From NCBI RefSeq assembly GCF_000472385.1, contig NZ_AWZU01000053.1, positions 238 through 58,751 of the forward strand: 58,514 nt of DNA, in the 5' to 3' direction. Position numbers and translations under genes: made by a program. Origin of the DNA: Bradyrhizobium sp. ARR65 (GTDB lineage Bacteria > Pseudomonadota > Alphaproteobacteria > Rhizobiales > Xanthobacteraceae). Positions 22,631-31,707 of this stretch are shown piece after piece. Each line of letters opens with the position of its first letter. Position 1 is the first letter of the stretch. The notes beneath the pieces are model-generated. The model was given only the letters and a program-made list of their open reading frames with translations, did no database searches and was not told where the DNA came from.

Positions 22631-23746
22631 CTAAAGCAGCGACACCAGCCCGCCGCCGTGACGCTCGAGCTTGCCGGCGAGTTCGAGTTCGAGCAGCACC
22701 GTGCGCACCATCGACGCGGGCATGTCGGCCATCCGGATCAGATCGTCGATCGAGACCGGCGTCGGCCCGAGCAGAGTGACGATGCGGTCGCGCTCCGGGC
22801 TTGGCAGGTCGCTTTCAAGCGGATCGCTGTCCGGTTCATTCGCCGGCAACACGATCGGCCGCTCCATGATCGGCGCGACGGCCTGGATGACGTCGGCCGC
22901 TTCCGTGACCAGCGTTGCGCCTTGCTTGATCAGATCATTGGTGCCGGCGGCGCGCGGGTCGAGCGGGGAGCCTGGTACGGCGAAGACCTCGCGGCCCTGT
23001 TCGGCCGCCATGCGTGCGGTGATCAGCGAGCCCGAGCGCTGCGCGGCCTCGACCACGACCACGCCGAGCGCAGCCCCTGAGATCAGCCGGTTGCGGCGAG
23101 GAAAGTCCCGCGCCCGCGGCTCGTGTCCGAGCGGCATTTCGGAGATCGCCGCGCCTTCTGATGCGAGAATGGCGGCAAGCAGATCCTCGTGCTCGGCCGG
23201 ATAGATGCGGTCATGCCCTCCCGCCAGCACCGCCACGGTGCCGCTGGCAATGCTGGCGCGATGCGCGGCCTGGTCGACGCCGCGCGCAAGCCCGGAGATG
23301 ACGACAAAACCGGCGTCGCCGAGCTCGCGCGCCAGCACCTGCGCGAATTTCAATCCCGCAGCGGAGGCGTTGCGGGAGCCAACAATCGCGATCATCGGCC
23401 GCATCAGGCTGCTGCTCGCACCGCGCACAGCCAGGAGCGGCGGCGCATCATCGATCGTCGCAAGCCGCGGCGGATAGCCGGATTCCTCCGGCGCCAGCAG
23501 GTCGATGCCGAACTTTCGGCAAGCACCAAGCTCGGCGCGCGCTTCCTCTTCGCCGCAGATCCGCAACCGACCCGCGCCGCCACGGCGTGCAAGCTCCGGC
23601 AGCCGCCGCAGCGCCTCGCGCGCATTGCCGCAATGGGCAAGCAGCGAGCGAAACGTGCGCGGCCCGACATTTTCGGAGCGGATCAGCCGCAGGCGGTCAA
23701 TCCGCTCGGCGTCGGTGAGCTGTAACTGTGAGGTGATGGCGTCCAC
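22631..23746 (-). CDS. dprA: DNA-processing protein DprA
   Basis: 371 residues from GTG 23746, with AGGGGA upstream at good distance. An N-terminal SAM-like domain (LTDAERIDRLRLIRSENVGPRTFRSLL) precedes the Rossmann-like domain. Diagnostic motifs there are IAIVGSRNASAAGLKFAQVLARELG, VISGLARGVDQAAHRASI, GGHDRIYPAEHEDL and FPRRNRLISGAALGVVVVEA. A C-terminal winged helix (PVSIDDLIRMADMPASMVRTVLLELELAGKLERHGGG) is present. DprA loads RecA on incoming single-stranded DNA. Usually adjacent to topA; here separated by the HxlR/azoR/SDR block. Confidence 0.95.
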   Translation of the reverse strand: MDAITSQLQLTDAERIDRLRLIRSENVGPRTFRSLLAHCGNAREALRRLPELARRGGAGRLRICGEEEARAELGACRKFGIDLLAPEESGYPPRLATIDDAPPLLAVRGASSSLMRPMIAIVGSRNASAAGLKFAQVLARELGDAGFVVISGLARGVDQAAHRASIASGTVAVLAGGHDRIYPAEHEDLLAAILASEGAAISEMPLGHEPRARDFPRRNRLISGAALGVVVVEAAQRSGSLITARMAAEQGREVFAVPGSPLDPRAAGTNDLIKQGATLVTEAADVIQAVAPIMERPIVLPANEPDSDPLESDLPSPERDRIVTLLGPTPVSIDDLIRMADMPASMVRTVLLELELAGKLERHGGGLVSLL

Positions 23747-23807
23747 GCGAAGGTCCCCTGCGTCGCTAACATGAAGCAACCTGCGCGCGTAGGGAAGGGG
23801 GCACTTG

Positions 23808-23910
23808 GTCATTCCGGGGCGCCTCGAAGAGGCGAACCCGAAATCTCGGGATTCCCCGGTGCGCAATTGCGCACCTGAGGTTCGATGCTTCGCATCGCCG
23901 CTGAATGACG
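23808..23910. repeat. Dispersed repeat family A, copy 2
   Basis: From GTCATTCCGGGGCG to GCTGAATGACG with internal GAATCTCGGGATTC-like and GTGCGCAATTGCGCAC palindromes. It occupies the gap between dprA and the amidase. Confidence 0.65.
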
Positions 23911-23945
23911 GTATACGACGCAGAGCACTGCAAGGAACGCCGCCC

Positions 23946-25184
23946 ATGATCTCCCTTTCCGACCTCAAACGCCGCATTGAGAATGGTGAGCTGTCGCCCG
24001 ATGCCGCGCTGACGCAATCGTTGGAAGCCATCGACGCGCAGGAAAAAGCGATCGGCGCCTTCGTTCACCGCGCCAAGTCCCCGCGCGCCGCGGGCGCGGG
24101 ACCGCTGCGCGGCATCGCTGTCGGCATCAAGGACATCATCGACACCTCCGATCTGCCGACCGAGATGGGCTCATCCATCTACAAGGGATGGCAGCCGCGT
24201 GCCGATGCATCTGTCGTGATGATGCTCAAGCGGGCAGGGGCAACGATCGTCGGCAAGACGACGACCACCACGTTCGCCGCACTCGATCCGACCGCGACCC
24301 TCAATCCGCGCAATCACGGCCACACGCCGGGCGGATCGTCCGCGGGCTCGGCGGCGGCGGTGGCGGCAGGCATGATTCCTCTGGCGCTGGGCACGCAGAC
24401 CGCGGGCTCGGTGATCCGGCCCGCCTCGTTCTGCGGCATCGCCGCGATCAAGCCATCTTATCGGCTGCTGCCGACGGTCGGCGTCAAATGCTACTCTTGG
24501 ACGCTGGACACGGTCGGGCTGTTCGCGGCCGGCGTTGAGGATCTGGCCGTTGCGTTGTCGGCGATGACCGGCCGCCCGGACCTTGCGAGCGAGCCCCCGG
24601 CGAAGCCGCCGCGGATCGGCGTGGTCACCCAGGATTTTGCGGGCAGCGTGGAAGCGGCGAGCGATGCCGCGTTGCGGATCGCGGCTGCCGCCGCCGAGCG
24701 CGCGGGTGCGGCCGTTCGCACGCTCAAGCTCGCGGATGTCGTGGCCGAAGCCTGGCAGATCCAGCCGATCATCCAGGATTTCGAGGCGCATCGCGCGCTC
24801 GCCTGGGAATACGCCGCGCATCGCGACGAGATCGCGCCGAAGCTGCGGGCCAAGATGGACGAGACCGCCGGGCTCTCGCCAGCCGCCCATGCCGAGGCGC
24901 TGGAGATCGGCAATCGCGCACGCGCTGCATTCGCCGACGCACTCTCCGACGTCGATGTCGTGCTGACCTATTCCGCGCCAGGTGCCGCGCCCAAGGGCCT
25001 CTCCTCAACCGGCGAGCCGCGCTTCAACCGGCTCTGGACCTTGCTGGGCACGCCTTGCGTGAACGTCCCCGCCGATGTTGCCGACGCTGGTTTGCCCGTG
25101 GGCGTGCAGATCGTGGCGCGCGTCGGCGAGGATGCAAAGGCGCTCGCGGCAGCGCGTTTTCTCGAGGACGCGCTGCGGATTTAG
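23946..25184 (+). CDS. Amidase (amidase-signature family)
   Basis: 412 residues from ATG 23946 with AAGGAA upstream. The Ser-cisSer-Lys triad is visible: Lys62 in GIKD, Ser131 in GGSSAGSAAA and Ser155 in QTAGSVIRPA. It is shorter and diverged from GatA (encoded at 35.6 kb), and the specificity loop differs (YKGWQPRADASVV), so it is a metabolic amidase rather than an aminoacyl-tRNA amidotransferase. The substrate is unknown. Its 3' end overlaps the patatin gene by four bases, convergently. This pair separates plsY from dprA. Confidence 0.9.
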   Translation: MISLSDLKRRIENGELSPDAALTQSLEAIDAQEKAIGAFVHRAKSPRAAGAGPLRGIAVGIKDIIDTSDLPTEMGSSIYKGWQPRADASVVMMLKRAGATIVGKTTTTTFAALDPTATLNPRNHGHTPGGSSAGSAAAVAAGMIPLALGTQTAGSVIRPASFCGIAAIKPSYRLLPTVGVKCYSWTLDTVGLFAAGVEDLAVALSAMTGRPDLASEPPAKPPRIGVVTQDFAGSVEAASDAALRIAAAAAERAGAAVRTLKLADVVAEAWQIQPIIQDFEAHRALAWEYAAHRDEIAPKLRAKMDETAGLSPAAHAEALEIGNRARAAFADALSDVDVVLTYSAPGAAPKGLSSTGEPRFNRLWTLLGTPCVNVPADVADAGLPVGVQIVARVGEDAKALAAARFLEDALRI

Positions 25185-26542
25185 ACCAGCGCCGGCTCGC
25201 GCGAGGGCTGCACCGGAGCCGACTCCGGCTTCGCTGGGACCGGCTTTGTTGCCCCCCGCAGCCAGCGGTCAGCGGCGGTTCGTCCGCTCCGGTGCAAGGC
25301 CATCACGAAGGCGCGGCCGAGATCGACCGCACTGCGCTGGGCGAGCCCGTCGATCTCGTCCTCCGCTGCGATCCGCGAGATCCGAGGTGCGCTCGCGCCT
25401 GCGCCGCGCGCCCATTCGAGCGCGGCGACTTCCGCGTTCAAACTTGCATTCGCGGTGATTTGGTCGAGGCGGCGATCGATTGCGGCACCCGTGATCGGCA
25501 CGTAACTGTCGCGCGACGGCGTGACTTGAACGATCAAGAGCTCGGCCGCGGTTGACTCCTGCACCAGGTCGACCAGCGGCGGATTGGTTGCAAAGCCGCC
25601 GTCCCAATGCGCATCACCATCGATCTCGACGGCGCAGTGGACGAGCGGAGGACAGGTCGAGGCCAGCACTACATCCGCGGTGATCTCGGAATTGCGGAAA
25701 ATGCGCGCCGCGCCATCGCGAACGCGCGTTGCTCCCAACAGGAGCTTGGGGCAGGACGGCGCGCGCAGCGCTTCGAAATTGACGTGCCTGGCGAGCACCC
25801 TGCGCAGCGGGTCGATGTCGAGCGGATCGAATTGGCCCGAGCGCAATGCTGCGCCAAAAGCGACAGAGCTTCCGGCCGGCGAAAATCCGCCGAGCAGCAT
25901 CAGCGAGCGGAACGATGCCTCATCCACCATCCGATTCCAGAATTGCGCTAGCCGCGTCCGTGCGCGCTCCCGCCCGCCCTCGACCAGTCCGGACGCCAGC
26001 AGCACGGCATTGACGCTGCCTGCGCTGGCGCCGCTGATGGCATCGAAGGCGCAAGCTGGCTCTTCGAGCAGCCGCTCCAGCACGCCCCAGGTGAAGGCCG
26101 CAAACGAGCCGCCCCCTTGCAGGGCGAGCGACAGTTTTCGCGGCGGCCAGGCCGCAACGTCGGCCAAGCCCGGCATGGCCTCTGGTGTCGACGGCGCCAC
26201 GCCGACCATGGCGCTGGCTTGGGATGCAAGTTGAGCTTGTCGCGCCCGCTTTCCGATCGAATTGAAGAAGAAACGCGCTTCCGCCGCAAGCTCGGATGGC
26301 CGCGGCCCGCGCACGGTCGCGGGTTTCGCGGTGCCTTGAACGGCCTCAGGCGTTTGGGCCGGCGCAGCTTCCGGCGTTACCGCGACGGCTTCCGTCGGCG
26401 CCGTCGGCGCGCTGTTCGTCGACCAGATGTCTGCGGCAGCCAGCAGCGCGCTGGCGCCGCTCCGGAACTCGCGCGCCTCAGATGGCGTAGTGCTCTGCAA
26501 AGTCAGCCCCCGCTGTGCGCCTGATGAATCGTTCTCGTTCAT
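25181..26542 (-). CDS. Patatin-like phospholipase
   Basis: 453 residues from ATG 26542 (MNENDSSG). The first 80 residues are low-complexity Ala/Pro/Thr. The patatin domain begins at LSLALQGGGSFAAFTWGVLE (oxyanion-hole GGG, residues 143-145). The nucleophile is Ser173 in GASAG and the acid Asp314 in DGGFATNPP. The C-terminal region ends in a Pro/Ala tail. Such proteins deacylate membrane or storage lipids. The domain shape is that of rhizobial proteins sometimes found near PHB or lipid genes; here the neighbour is plsY, which makes phospholipid precursors. Confidence 0.9.
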   Translation of the reverse strand: MNENDSSGAQRGLTLQSTTPSEAREFRSGASALLAAADIWSTNSAPTAPTEAVAVTPEAAPAQTPEAVQGTAKPATVRGPRPSELAAEARFFFNSIGKRARQAQLASQASAMVGVAPSTPEAMPGLADVAAWPPRKLSLALQGGGSFAAFTWGVLERLLEEPACAFDAISGASAGSVNAVLLASGLVEGGRERARTRLAQFWNRMVDEASFRSLMLLGGFSPAGSSVAFGAALRSGQFDPLDIDPLRRVLARHVNFEALRAPSCPKLLLGATRVRDGAARIFRNSEITADVVLASTCPPLVHCAVEIDGDAHWDGGFATNPPLVDLVQESTAAELLIVQVTPSRDSYVPITGAAIDRRLDQITANASLNAEVAALEWARGAGASAPRISRIAAEDEIDGLAQRSAVDLGRAFVMALHRSGRTAADRWLRGATKPVPAKPESAPVQPSREPALV

Positions 26543-26688
26543 CTTCGGCAACCGTTTGACGCGAACTACCCCGCAGCAAAGATGGCAGGCGAAAGAGAGT
26601 CTTGCCAGCGTTGCAAACGCGTTGCGAACAGGATTTGCGCGATGTGTTGTAACTTTGCAGCGATGTGGGGTGCGCGATCGTCTTGCTC

Positions 26689-26767
26689 CGTCATCCCGGG
26701 GCGATGCGTAAGCATCGAACGCGGAATCTCGAGATTCCGGGCTCGCGCTACGCGCCCCGGAATGACG
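26689..26767. repeat. Dispersed repeat family A, copy 3
   Basis: From CGTCATCCCGGGGCG to GCCCCGGAATGACG, with a central GGAATCTCGAGATTCC palindrome. The copy is compact and almost a full inverted repeat; it lies just beyond the plsY 3' end. Confidence 0.7.
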
Positions 26768-26778
26768 AAGGAGAGATT

Positions 26779-27375
26779 TTACCGCTTCTCTCCGATTCGT
26801 CCCTCGGTGCCGGACTGCAACCGCTTGATGTTCTCGCGATGCATGTAGAACAGCAGCAGCGTCAGCACGGCGAACAACGAGGCCAGCGCCGGATGGCCGA
26901 ACCACCACAGAAACAGCGGCGTGACAACGCTTGCAACCAGCGCAGAGAGCGAGGAGTAGCGGGTGACGAAGGCCGTCGTGAGCCAGATCACGCAGAATAC
27001 TACCGCCGCCGGCCAGAACAGCGCCAGCACTACGCCGATATAAACGGCGACGCCCTTGCCGCCGCGAAATTTCAGCCAGACCGGAAACAGATGGCCCAGA
27101 AATGCGCCGAGCGCCGCCAGCATGGCCGCGTTCGGTCCGCCCAGCGAGCCCGCGATCATGACCGCGGCCGTGCCCTTCAGCGCGTCGAGCAGCAGCGTGG
27201 CGGCCGCCAAGCCCTTGCGGCCGGTGCGCAGGACGTTGGTGGCGCCGATATTGCCGGAACCGATCGAGCGCAGGTCCGCCGTGCCCGCAAGCCTGGTCAG
27301 GATCAGCCCGAACGGGATCGAGCCGAAGAGATAGCCGATGACAAAGGCGACCGGCAGGAAAGCGTCAGGTCCCAT
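26779..27375 (-). CDS. plsY: Glycerol-3-phosphate 1-acyltransferase PlsY
   Basis: 198 residues, five TM helices. Three PlsY motifs are present: RSIGSGNIGATNVLR (residues 36-50), KFRGGKGVA (about residue 102) and HRENIKRL near the C-terminus. It transfers acyl groups from acyl-phosphate to glycerol-3-phosphate in the inner membrane, starting phospholipid synthesis. The start at 27375 gives the usual short N-terminus. Third gene of a pyrB-pyrC-plsY minus-strand run. Confidence 0.96.
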   Translation of the reverse strand: MGPDAFLPVAFVIGYLFGSIPFGLILTRLAGTADLRSIGSGNIGATNVLRTGRKGLAAATLLLDALKGTAAVMIAGSLGGPNAAMLAALGAFLGHLFPVWLKFRGGKGVAVYIGVVLALFWPAAVVFCVIWLTTAFVTRYSSLSALVASVVTPLFLWWFGHPALASLFAVLTLLLFYMHRENIKRLQSGTEGRIGEKR

Positions 27376-27407
27376 TGGAGCGGCTCCCAGCGGGCCTATG
27401 CCGCGCT

Positions 27408-28715
27408 TTAGACATGCTCATATACGGTGCGGCCGCCGACGATGGTGCGTACCACGCGGCCCGAGAATCGGGCTTCATCGAACGGCGTGTTCTTGCATTG
27501 CGACTTCAGGTCGGCGGGATCGAGCACCCAGGGCGTGTCGGGATCGATCACGATCACGTCGGCGGGCGCGCCCGCGCGCAGGGAGCCGCCCGGCAGGCCG
27601 AGCAGCTCGGCGGGGCGGGTCGACATGGCGCGGATCAGCGTTTTCCAGTCCATGTCGCCATTGTGGATCAGTCGCAGGGCCGCCGGCAACATGGTCTGCA
27701 GGCCGACGGCGCCAAAAGCGGCTTCCGCGAAGGGCAGGCGCTTGACCTCGACATCCTGCGGATTGTGGTCGGACATGATGACGTCAATCAGGCCCGACGA
27801 TACCGCCTGGACCAGGGCCCGCCGGTCGTCTTCGGTCCGCAGCGGCGGGCACAGCTTGAGGAAGGTGCGGTAGGGGCCGATGTCGTTCTCGTTCAGCGTG
27901 ACGTGATTGATCGAGACGGAGGCGCTGACCGAGAGCCCAGCATCGCGGGCGCGCTTCAAGATCTCGAGCGAAGCAATGCAGGAGAGCGATGCGGCGTGAT
28001 AGCGCCCGCCGGTAAGCGCTACCAGCCGCATGTCGCGCTCCAGCATCACGGCCTCGGCCGCGTCGGGAATGCCCATTAAGCCCAGCCTTGCCGCGAACTC
28101 GCCTTCGTTCATCACGCCTTCACCGACGAGATCGGGATCCTCGGTGTGATGCACGATCAGCGCGTCGAAATCACGGGCGTAGGTGAGCGCCCGTCGCATC
28201 ACCTGCGCGTTGGTGACGCTCTTGGCGCCGTCGCTGAAGGCGACCGCGCCGGCCGCTTTCAACAACCCGATCTCGGTCATCTCCTCGCCGTGCAGACCCT
28301 TGGTCAGCGCCGCCATCGGCTGGATGTTGACGATGGCGGTGTCGCGGGCGCGGCGCAGCACGAAATCGACCGTCGCCGAATTGTCTATCACCGGTTCGGT
28401 GTCGGGCTGGCAGATGATCGTCGTGATGCCACCGCTTGCCGCCGCCTGGCTCGCGGAGGCGAAGGTCTCGCGATGACTGAAGCCGGGCTCGCCGACGAAG
28501 GCACGCATATCGATCAGGCCGGGGGCGACGATCTTGCCGGTGCAGTTGATAATGTCGGTGCCCTCGGGCACGCCGGCCGCGCCGATGCCGCGCCGCATCT
28601 CGCGAACGACGCCGTCGGCGATCAACACATCGGCAAGCCCATCGAAGTCGCGCGACGGATCGACCACGCGCGCATTGGCGAGCAGGATCGGGCGGCGGTC
28701 GGTCAGGATCGGCAT
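27408..28715 (-). CDS. pyrC: Dihydroorotase-like protein (PyrC/PyrX type)
   Basis: 435 residues from ATG 28715 of the amidohydrolase type I fold. The place where active dihydroorotases carry an HxH metal motif (GLIDxHxHxREPG) reads GLIDMRAFVGEPGFSHRE here, so both histidines are absent. Other signature parts remain: FASASQAAASGGITTI, VHHTEDP, SINHVTL and SDHNPQD. I recall the same form next to pyrB in other alphaproteobacteria. It resembles the catalytically inactive PyrX partner needed for aspartate transcarbamoylase assembly in Pseudomonas. If inactive, another dihydroorotase must exist elsewhere. Gap to pyrB 22 bases. Confidence 0.9.
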   Translation of the reverse strand: MPILTDRRPILLANARVVDPSRDFDGLADVLIADGVVREMRRGIGAAGVPEGTDIINCTGKIVAPGLIDMRAFVGEPGFSHRETFASASQAAASGGITTIICQPDTEPVIDNSATVDFVLRRARDTAIVNIQPMAALTKGLHGEEMTEIGLLKAAGAVAFSDGAKSVTNAQVMRRALTYARDFDALIVHHTEDPDLVGEGVMNEGEFAARLGLMGIPDAAEAVMLERDMRLVALTGGRYHAASLSCIASLEILKRARDAGLSVSASVSINHVTLNENDIGPYRTFLKLCPPLRTEDDRRALVQAVSSGLIDVIMSDHNPQDVEVKRLPFAEAAFGAVGLQTMLPAALRLIHNGDMDWKTLIRAMSTRPAELLGLPGGSLRAGAPADVIVIDPDTPWVLDPADLKSQCKNTPFDEARFSGRVVRTIVGGRTVYEHV

Positions 28716-28737
28716 TCTCCAGTGTCCCAGTTCTGAA

Positions 28738-29691
28738 CTAGGCGTTCGGCAAGTTGCGGGCGAGCGCTTCCAACACCGCCATGCGCACTGCCACGCCCAT
28801 TTCGACCTGCTCGCGGATCAACGACTGCGCGCCGTCGGCCACGATGGAGTCGATCTCGACGCCGCGGTTCATCGGCCCCGGATGCATCACCAGAGCGTCG
28901 GGCTTGGCGTAGGCGAGCTTCTTCTGGTCGAGCCCGAAATAGTGGAAATATTCGCTCGAGGACGGCACGAAGGAGCCGTTCATGCGCTCGCGCTGCAGGC
29001 GCAGCATCATGACGATGTCAGCGCCTTCCAGGCCTGCGCGCATATCGCGCGCGACCTCGACGCCCATCCGCTCGATGCCGACCGGCAGCAGCGTGGAGGG
29101 CGCGACCACGCGCACCCGCGCGCCCATGGTGTTGAGCAGCAGGATGTTGGAACGCGCGACGCGCGAGTGCAGGACATCGCCGCAGATCGCGACCACCAGT
29201 CCCTCGATCCGGCCCTTGTTGCGGCGGATCGTGAGCGCATCGAGCAGCGCCTGGGTGGGGTGCTCATGCGCGCCGTCGCCGGCATTGACCACGGAGCCGT
29301 CGACCTTGCGCGCCAGAAGTTCCACCGCGCCCGAGGCGTGATGCCGCACCACCAGGATGTCGGGGTGCATGGCATTCAGCGTCGCCGCGGTGTCGATCAG
29401 GGTTTCGCCTTTGCGCATGGAGGAGGAGGACACCGACATGTTCATCACGTCGGCGCCCAGCCGTTTCCCCGCGATCTCGAAGGAGGATTGGGTGCGGGTC
29501 GAGGCCTCGAAGAACAGGTTGATCTGCGTGCGCCCGCGCAAAGATGTGCGCTTCTTGTCGATCTGGCGATTGAGCTCGACATACTCTTCGGAAAGGTCGA
29601 GCAGGCCGGTAATATCGGCAGCGGAAAGTCCCTCGATTCCCAGCAAATGCCGGTGGCCGAGGACGAAGGTCGATTTCGATGGCGATGTCAT
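28738..29691 (-). CDS. pyrB: Aspartate carbamoyltransferase catalytic subunit
   Basis: 317 residues from ATG 29691. Carbamoyl-phosphate site FFEASTRTQSSFE (STRT at residues 64-67), HPTQALLD in the middle, MRLQRERM in the aspartate domain and HPGPMNRG near the C-terminus. It makes N-carbamoyl-aspartate, the committed step in pyrimidine synthesis. No pyrI regulatory gene is adjacent. The neighbouring PyrC-like protein may form the hetero-oligomer instead. Confidence 0.97.
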   Translation of the reverse strand: MTSPSKSTFVLGHRHLLGIEGLSAADITGLLDLSEEYVELNRQIDKKRTSLRGRTQINLFFEASTRTQSSFEIAGKRLGADVMNMSVSSSSMRKGETLIDTAATLNAMHPDILVVRHHASGAVELLARKVDGSVVNAGDGAHEHPTQALLDALTIRRNKGRIEGLVVAICGDVLHSRVARSNILLLNTMGARVRVVAPSTLLPVGIERMGVEVARDMRAGLEGADIVMMLRLQRERMNGSFVPSSSEYFHYFGLDQKKLAYAKPDALVMHPGPMNRGVEIDSIVADGAQSLIREQVEMGVAVRMAVLEALARNLPNA

Positions 29692-29783
29692 TAAAGCCAG
29701 AGCTATAGGCGCGGATGCTTGTGGCCGCAAGTGTGAAAGGTGGCGAGGGGAGTTATCCCCGGGTGAGTCCAGGTCCACTTTCC

Positions 29784-29869
29784 CGGTCATTCTGGGGCGT
29801 CGCGCAGGCGACGAACCCGGAATCTCGGGATTCCGGGGTCTGGTCCTTCGGACCATGCCGGAATGACGG
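29784..29869. repeat. Dispersed repeat family A, copy 4
   Basis: From CGGTCATTCTGGGGCG to GCCGGAATGACGG with GGAATCTCGGGATTCC and GGTCCTTCGGACC palindromes. It lies in the 362-base gap between pyrB and aidB; a fragment of another repeat (AAGCCCGGCCATGACG) follows near 29890. I see no gene in this gap. Confidence 0.65.
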
Positions 29870-30053
29870 TGCCGCATGAAGGACCAGCCCAAGCCCGGCC
29901 ATGACGACGTCGAGCCGTGGTGACATGGCGCGGCAAGGCTTTGTGAACTATGCCAGGGAGTGGCGGCACTTTTCGCTGCCGGGCGCGGGCGGGGCGGCCT
30001 ATGATTTCCCGGTTTCGCCGCGCCGGCCATGATTCCTTGCGGAGGTATCGGCC

Positions 30054-31697
30054 ATGACCAAGCCCTCGTTCGCGACCCACGAGGTTTTCAACCAGTCGCC
30101 GCCGTTCGAGAACGTTGATCTTTTCACGGTGGACAAGCCGCTGGTCGACGCGGTTGCGGCCAATGGCGCTGCGGATGCGGCAAAGGAACTGTCCGATTTC
30201 GGCCGGCACTGGGGTTCGGCGGCGATGGCCGCGCGCGGCCGGCTTGCCAATGAAAACACGCCCAAGCTCAAGACCTTCGATTCCCGCGGCAACCGCCGCG
30301 ACGAGGTCGAGTTTCATCCCTCCTATCACGAGTTGATGGCGCATTCGGCCCATGCGGGCCTGCATAATTCGACCTGGACGGCCGACGGCAAGCCGGCGGG
30401 CGCGCCCAGCGAGGTCGTGCGCGCCGCGAAATTCTACATGGCTGCGCAAGTGGAGACCGGCCATCTCTGTCCCATCACCATGACGCGCGCCTCGGTCGCC
30501 GCGCTCGCCAGCCAGGCGGATCTGCTCGCCAAGACCATGCCTCTCATCGCGCAGCGCGCCTATGATCCGACGTTCGCCCCCTGGTGGACCAAGCGCGGCA
30601 TGACGCTCGGCATGGGCATGACCGAAAAGCAGGGCGGCACCGACGTGCGCGCCAATATGACGCGCGCGGAGCGTACCGCCGAGGGCTACCGTCTCACCGG
30701 GCATAAATGGTTCATGTCGGCGCCGATGTGCGATGCGTTTCTGGTGCTGGCGCAGGCGGGAGGCAGGCTGACCTGCTTCTTCATGCCGCGCTTTGCGCCC
30801 GATGGTTCGGTCAACGCAGTGCAGTTCCAGCGGCTGAAGGACAAGCTTGGCAACCGCTCCAACGCCTCGAGCGAGGTCGAGTTCGTCGGTGCCTACGCCC
30901 TGCCGGTCGGCGAGGAGGGCAAGGGTATCCGCACCATCATCCAGATGGTGCAGCTCACGCGGCAGGATTGCGCCATCGCCTCCGCAGGCCTGATGCGTTC
31001 CGGGCTTGCGCATGCGCTGCATCATGCACGCCATCGCAGCGTGTTCCAAAAGCACCTCGCCGATCAGCCGCTGATGCAGGCGGTGCTGGCGGATATGGCA
31101 TTGCATGTGGAAGCATCGGTTGCACTGGTGATGCGGCTCTGCCGCGCCTTCGACCGCGCGCCGCAGGAGCCGAGCGAGGCCGCCTACATGCGGCTGCTTA
31201 CGCCCGCCATCAAATACTGGGTCTGCAAGGGCGCGCCGCCCTTCCTTTACGAGGCGATGGAGTGCCTCGGCGGCAATGGTTATGTCGAGGAAGGGATCCT
31301 GGCGCGGCATTACCGGGAGTCGCCGGTCAACGCGATCTGGGAAGGTTCCGGCAATGTGATGTGCCTCGACGTGCTGCGGGCGCTATCGCGGGAGGCCGAG
31401 GCCGCGCTCGCCGTGTTGCGTGCACTGTCAGAGGAGACGCAGGGACTATCTGGCGCGGGTGAGGCGGTTGCCTTCATCGGCAAGGCGTTCCGTCGGCCTG
31501 ACAGTGAGCGCGTCGCGCGGACCGCCGTGGAAAAACTGGCGCTGCTGGCGGCTGCTGCGGCGTTGAACAGAGTGGCCCCGCGTCAGGCCGAGCTGTTCGC
31601 GGCAACCCGGCTTGCGGCCAATCACACCGGCATGTATGGCTCGGTGGAGTTCACAAATGATGATATCCGCGCGCTCCTCGAGCGGGCGCTGCCGTGA
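30054..31697 (+). CDS. aidB: Acyl-CoA dehydrogenase, AidB-like
   Basis: 547 residues from ATG 30054, GGAGG at 30041-30045. Typical AidB layout: an N-terminal ATHEVFNQSPPFENVDLF segment, GHLCPITMTRASV, MGMTEKQGGTDVRANMT (FAD-binding loop), YRLTGHKWFMSAPMCDAFLVLA and MECLGGNGYVEEGILARHYRESPVNAIWEGSGNVMCLDVLRAL. The last stretch is the most diagnostic. AidB proteins respond to DNA alkylation in E. coli and show weak isovaleryl-CoA dehydrogenase activity. Whether this copy belongs to an adaptive response is unknown; no ada-box gene is nearby. Confidence 0.92.
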   Translation: MTKPSFATHEVFNQSPPFENVDLFTVDKPLVDAVAANGAADAAKELSDFGRHWGSAAMAARGRLANENTPKLKTFDSRGNRRDEVEFHPSYHELMAHSAHAGLHNSTWTADGKPAGAPSEVVRAAKFYMAAQVETGHLCPITMTRASVAALASQADLLAKTMPLIAQRAYDPTFAPWWTKRGMTLGMGMTEKQGGTDVRANMTRAERTAEGYRLTGHKWFMSAPMCDAFLVLAQAGGRLTCFFMPRFAPDGSVNAVQFQRLKDKLGNRSNASSEVEFVGAYALPVGEEGKGIRTIIQMVQLTRQDCAIASAGLMRSGLAHALHHARHRSVFQKHLADQPLMQAVLADMALHVEASVALVMRLCRAFDRAPQEPSEAAYMRLLTPAIKYWVCKGAPPFLYEAMECLGGNGYVEEGILARHYRESPVNAIWEGSGNVMCLDVLRALSREAEAALAVLRALSEETQGLSGAGEAVAFIGKAFRRPDSERVARTAVEKLALLAAAAALNRVAPRQAELFAATRLAANHTGMYGSVEFTNDDIRALLERALP

Positions 31698-31707
31698 AAG
31701 TGACTTG

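Noticed and set aside
29787..31310. 507-codon minus-strand frame
   Set aside because: Antisense to the aidB-like gene and a dispersed repeat; no family match.
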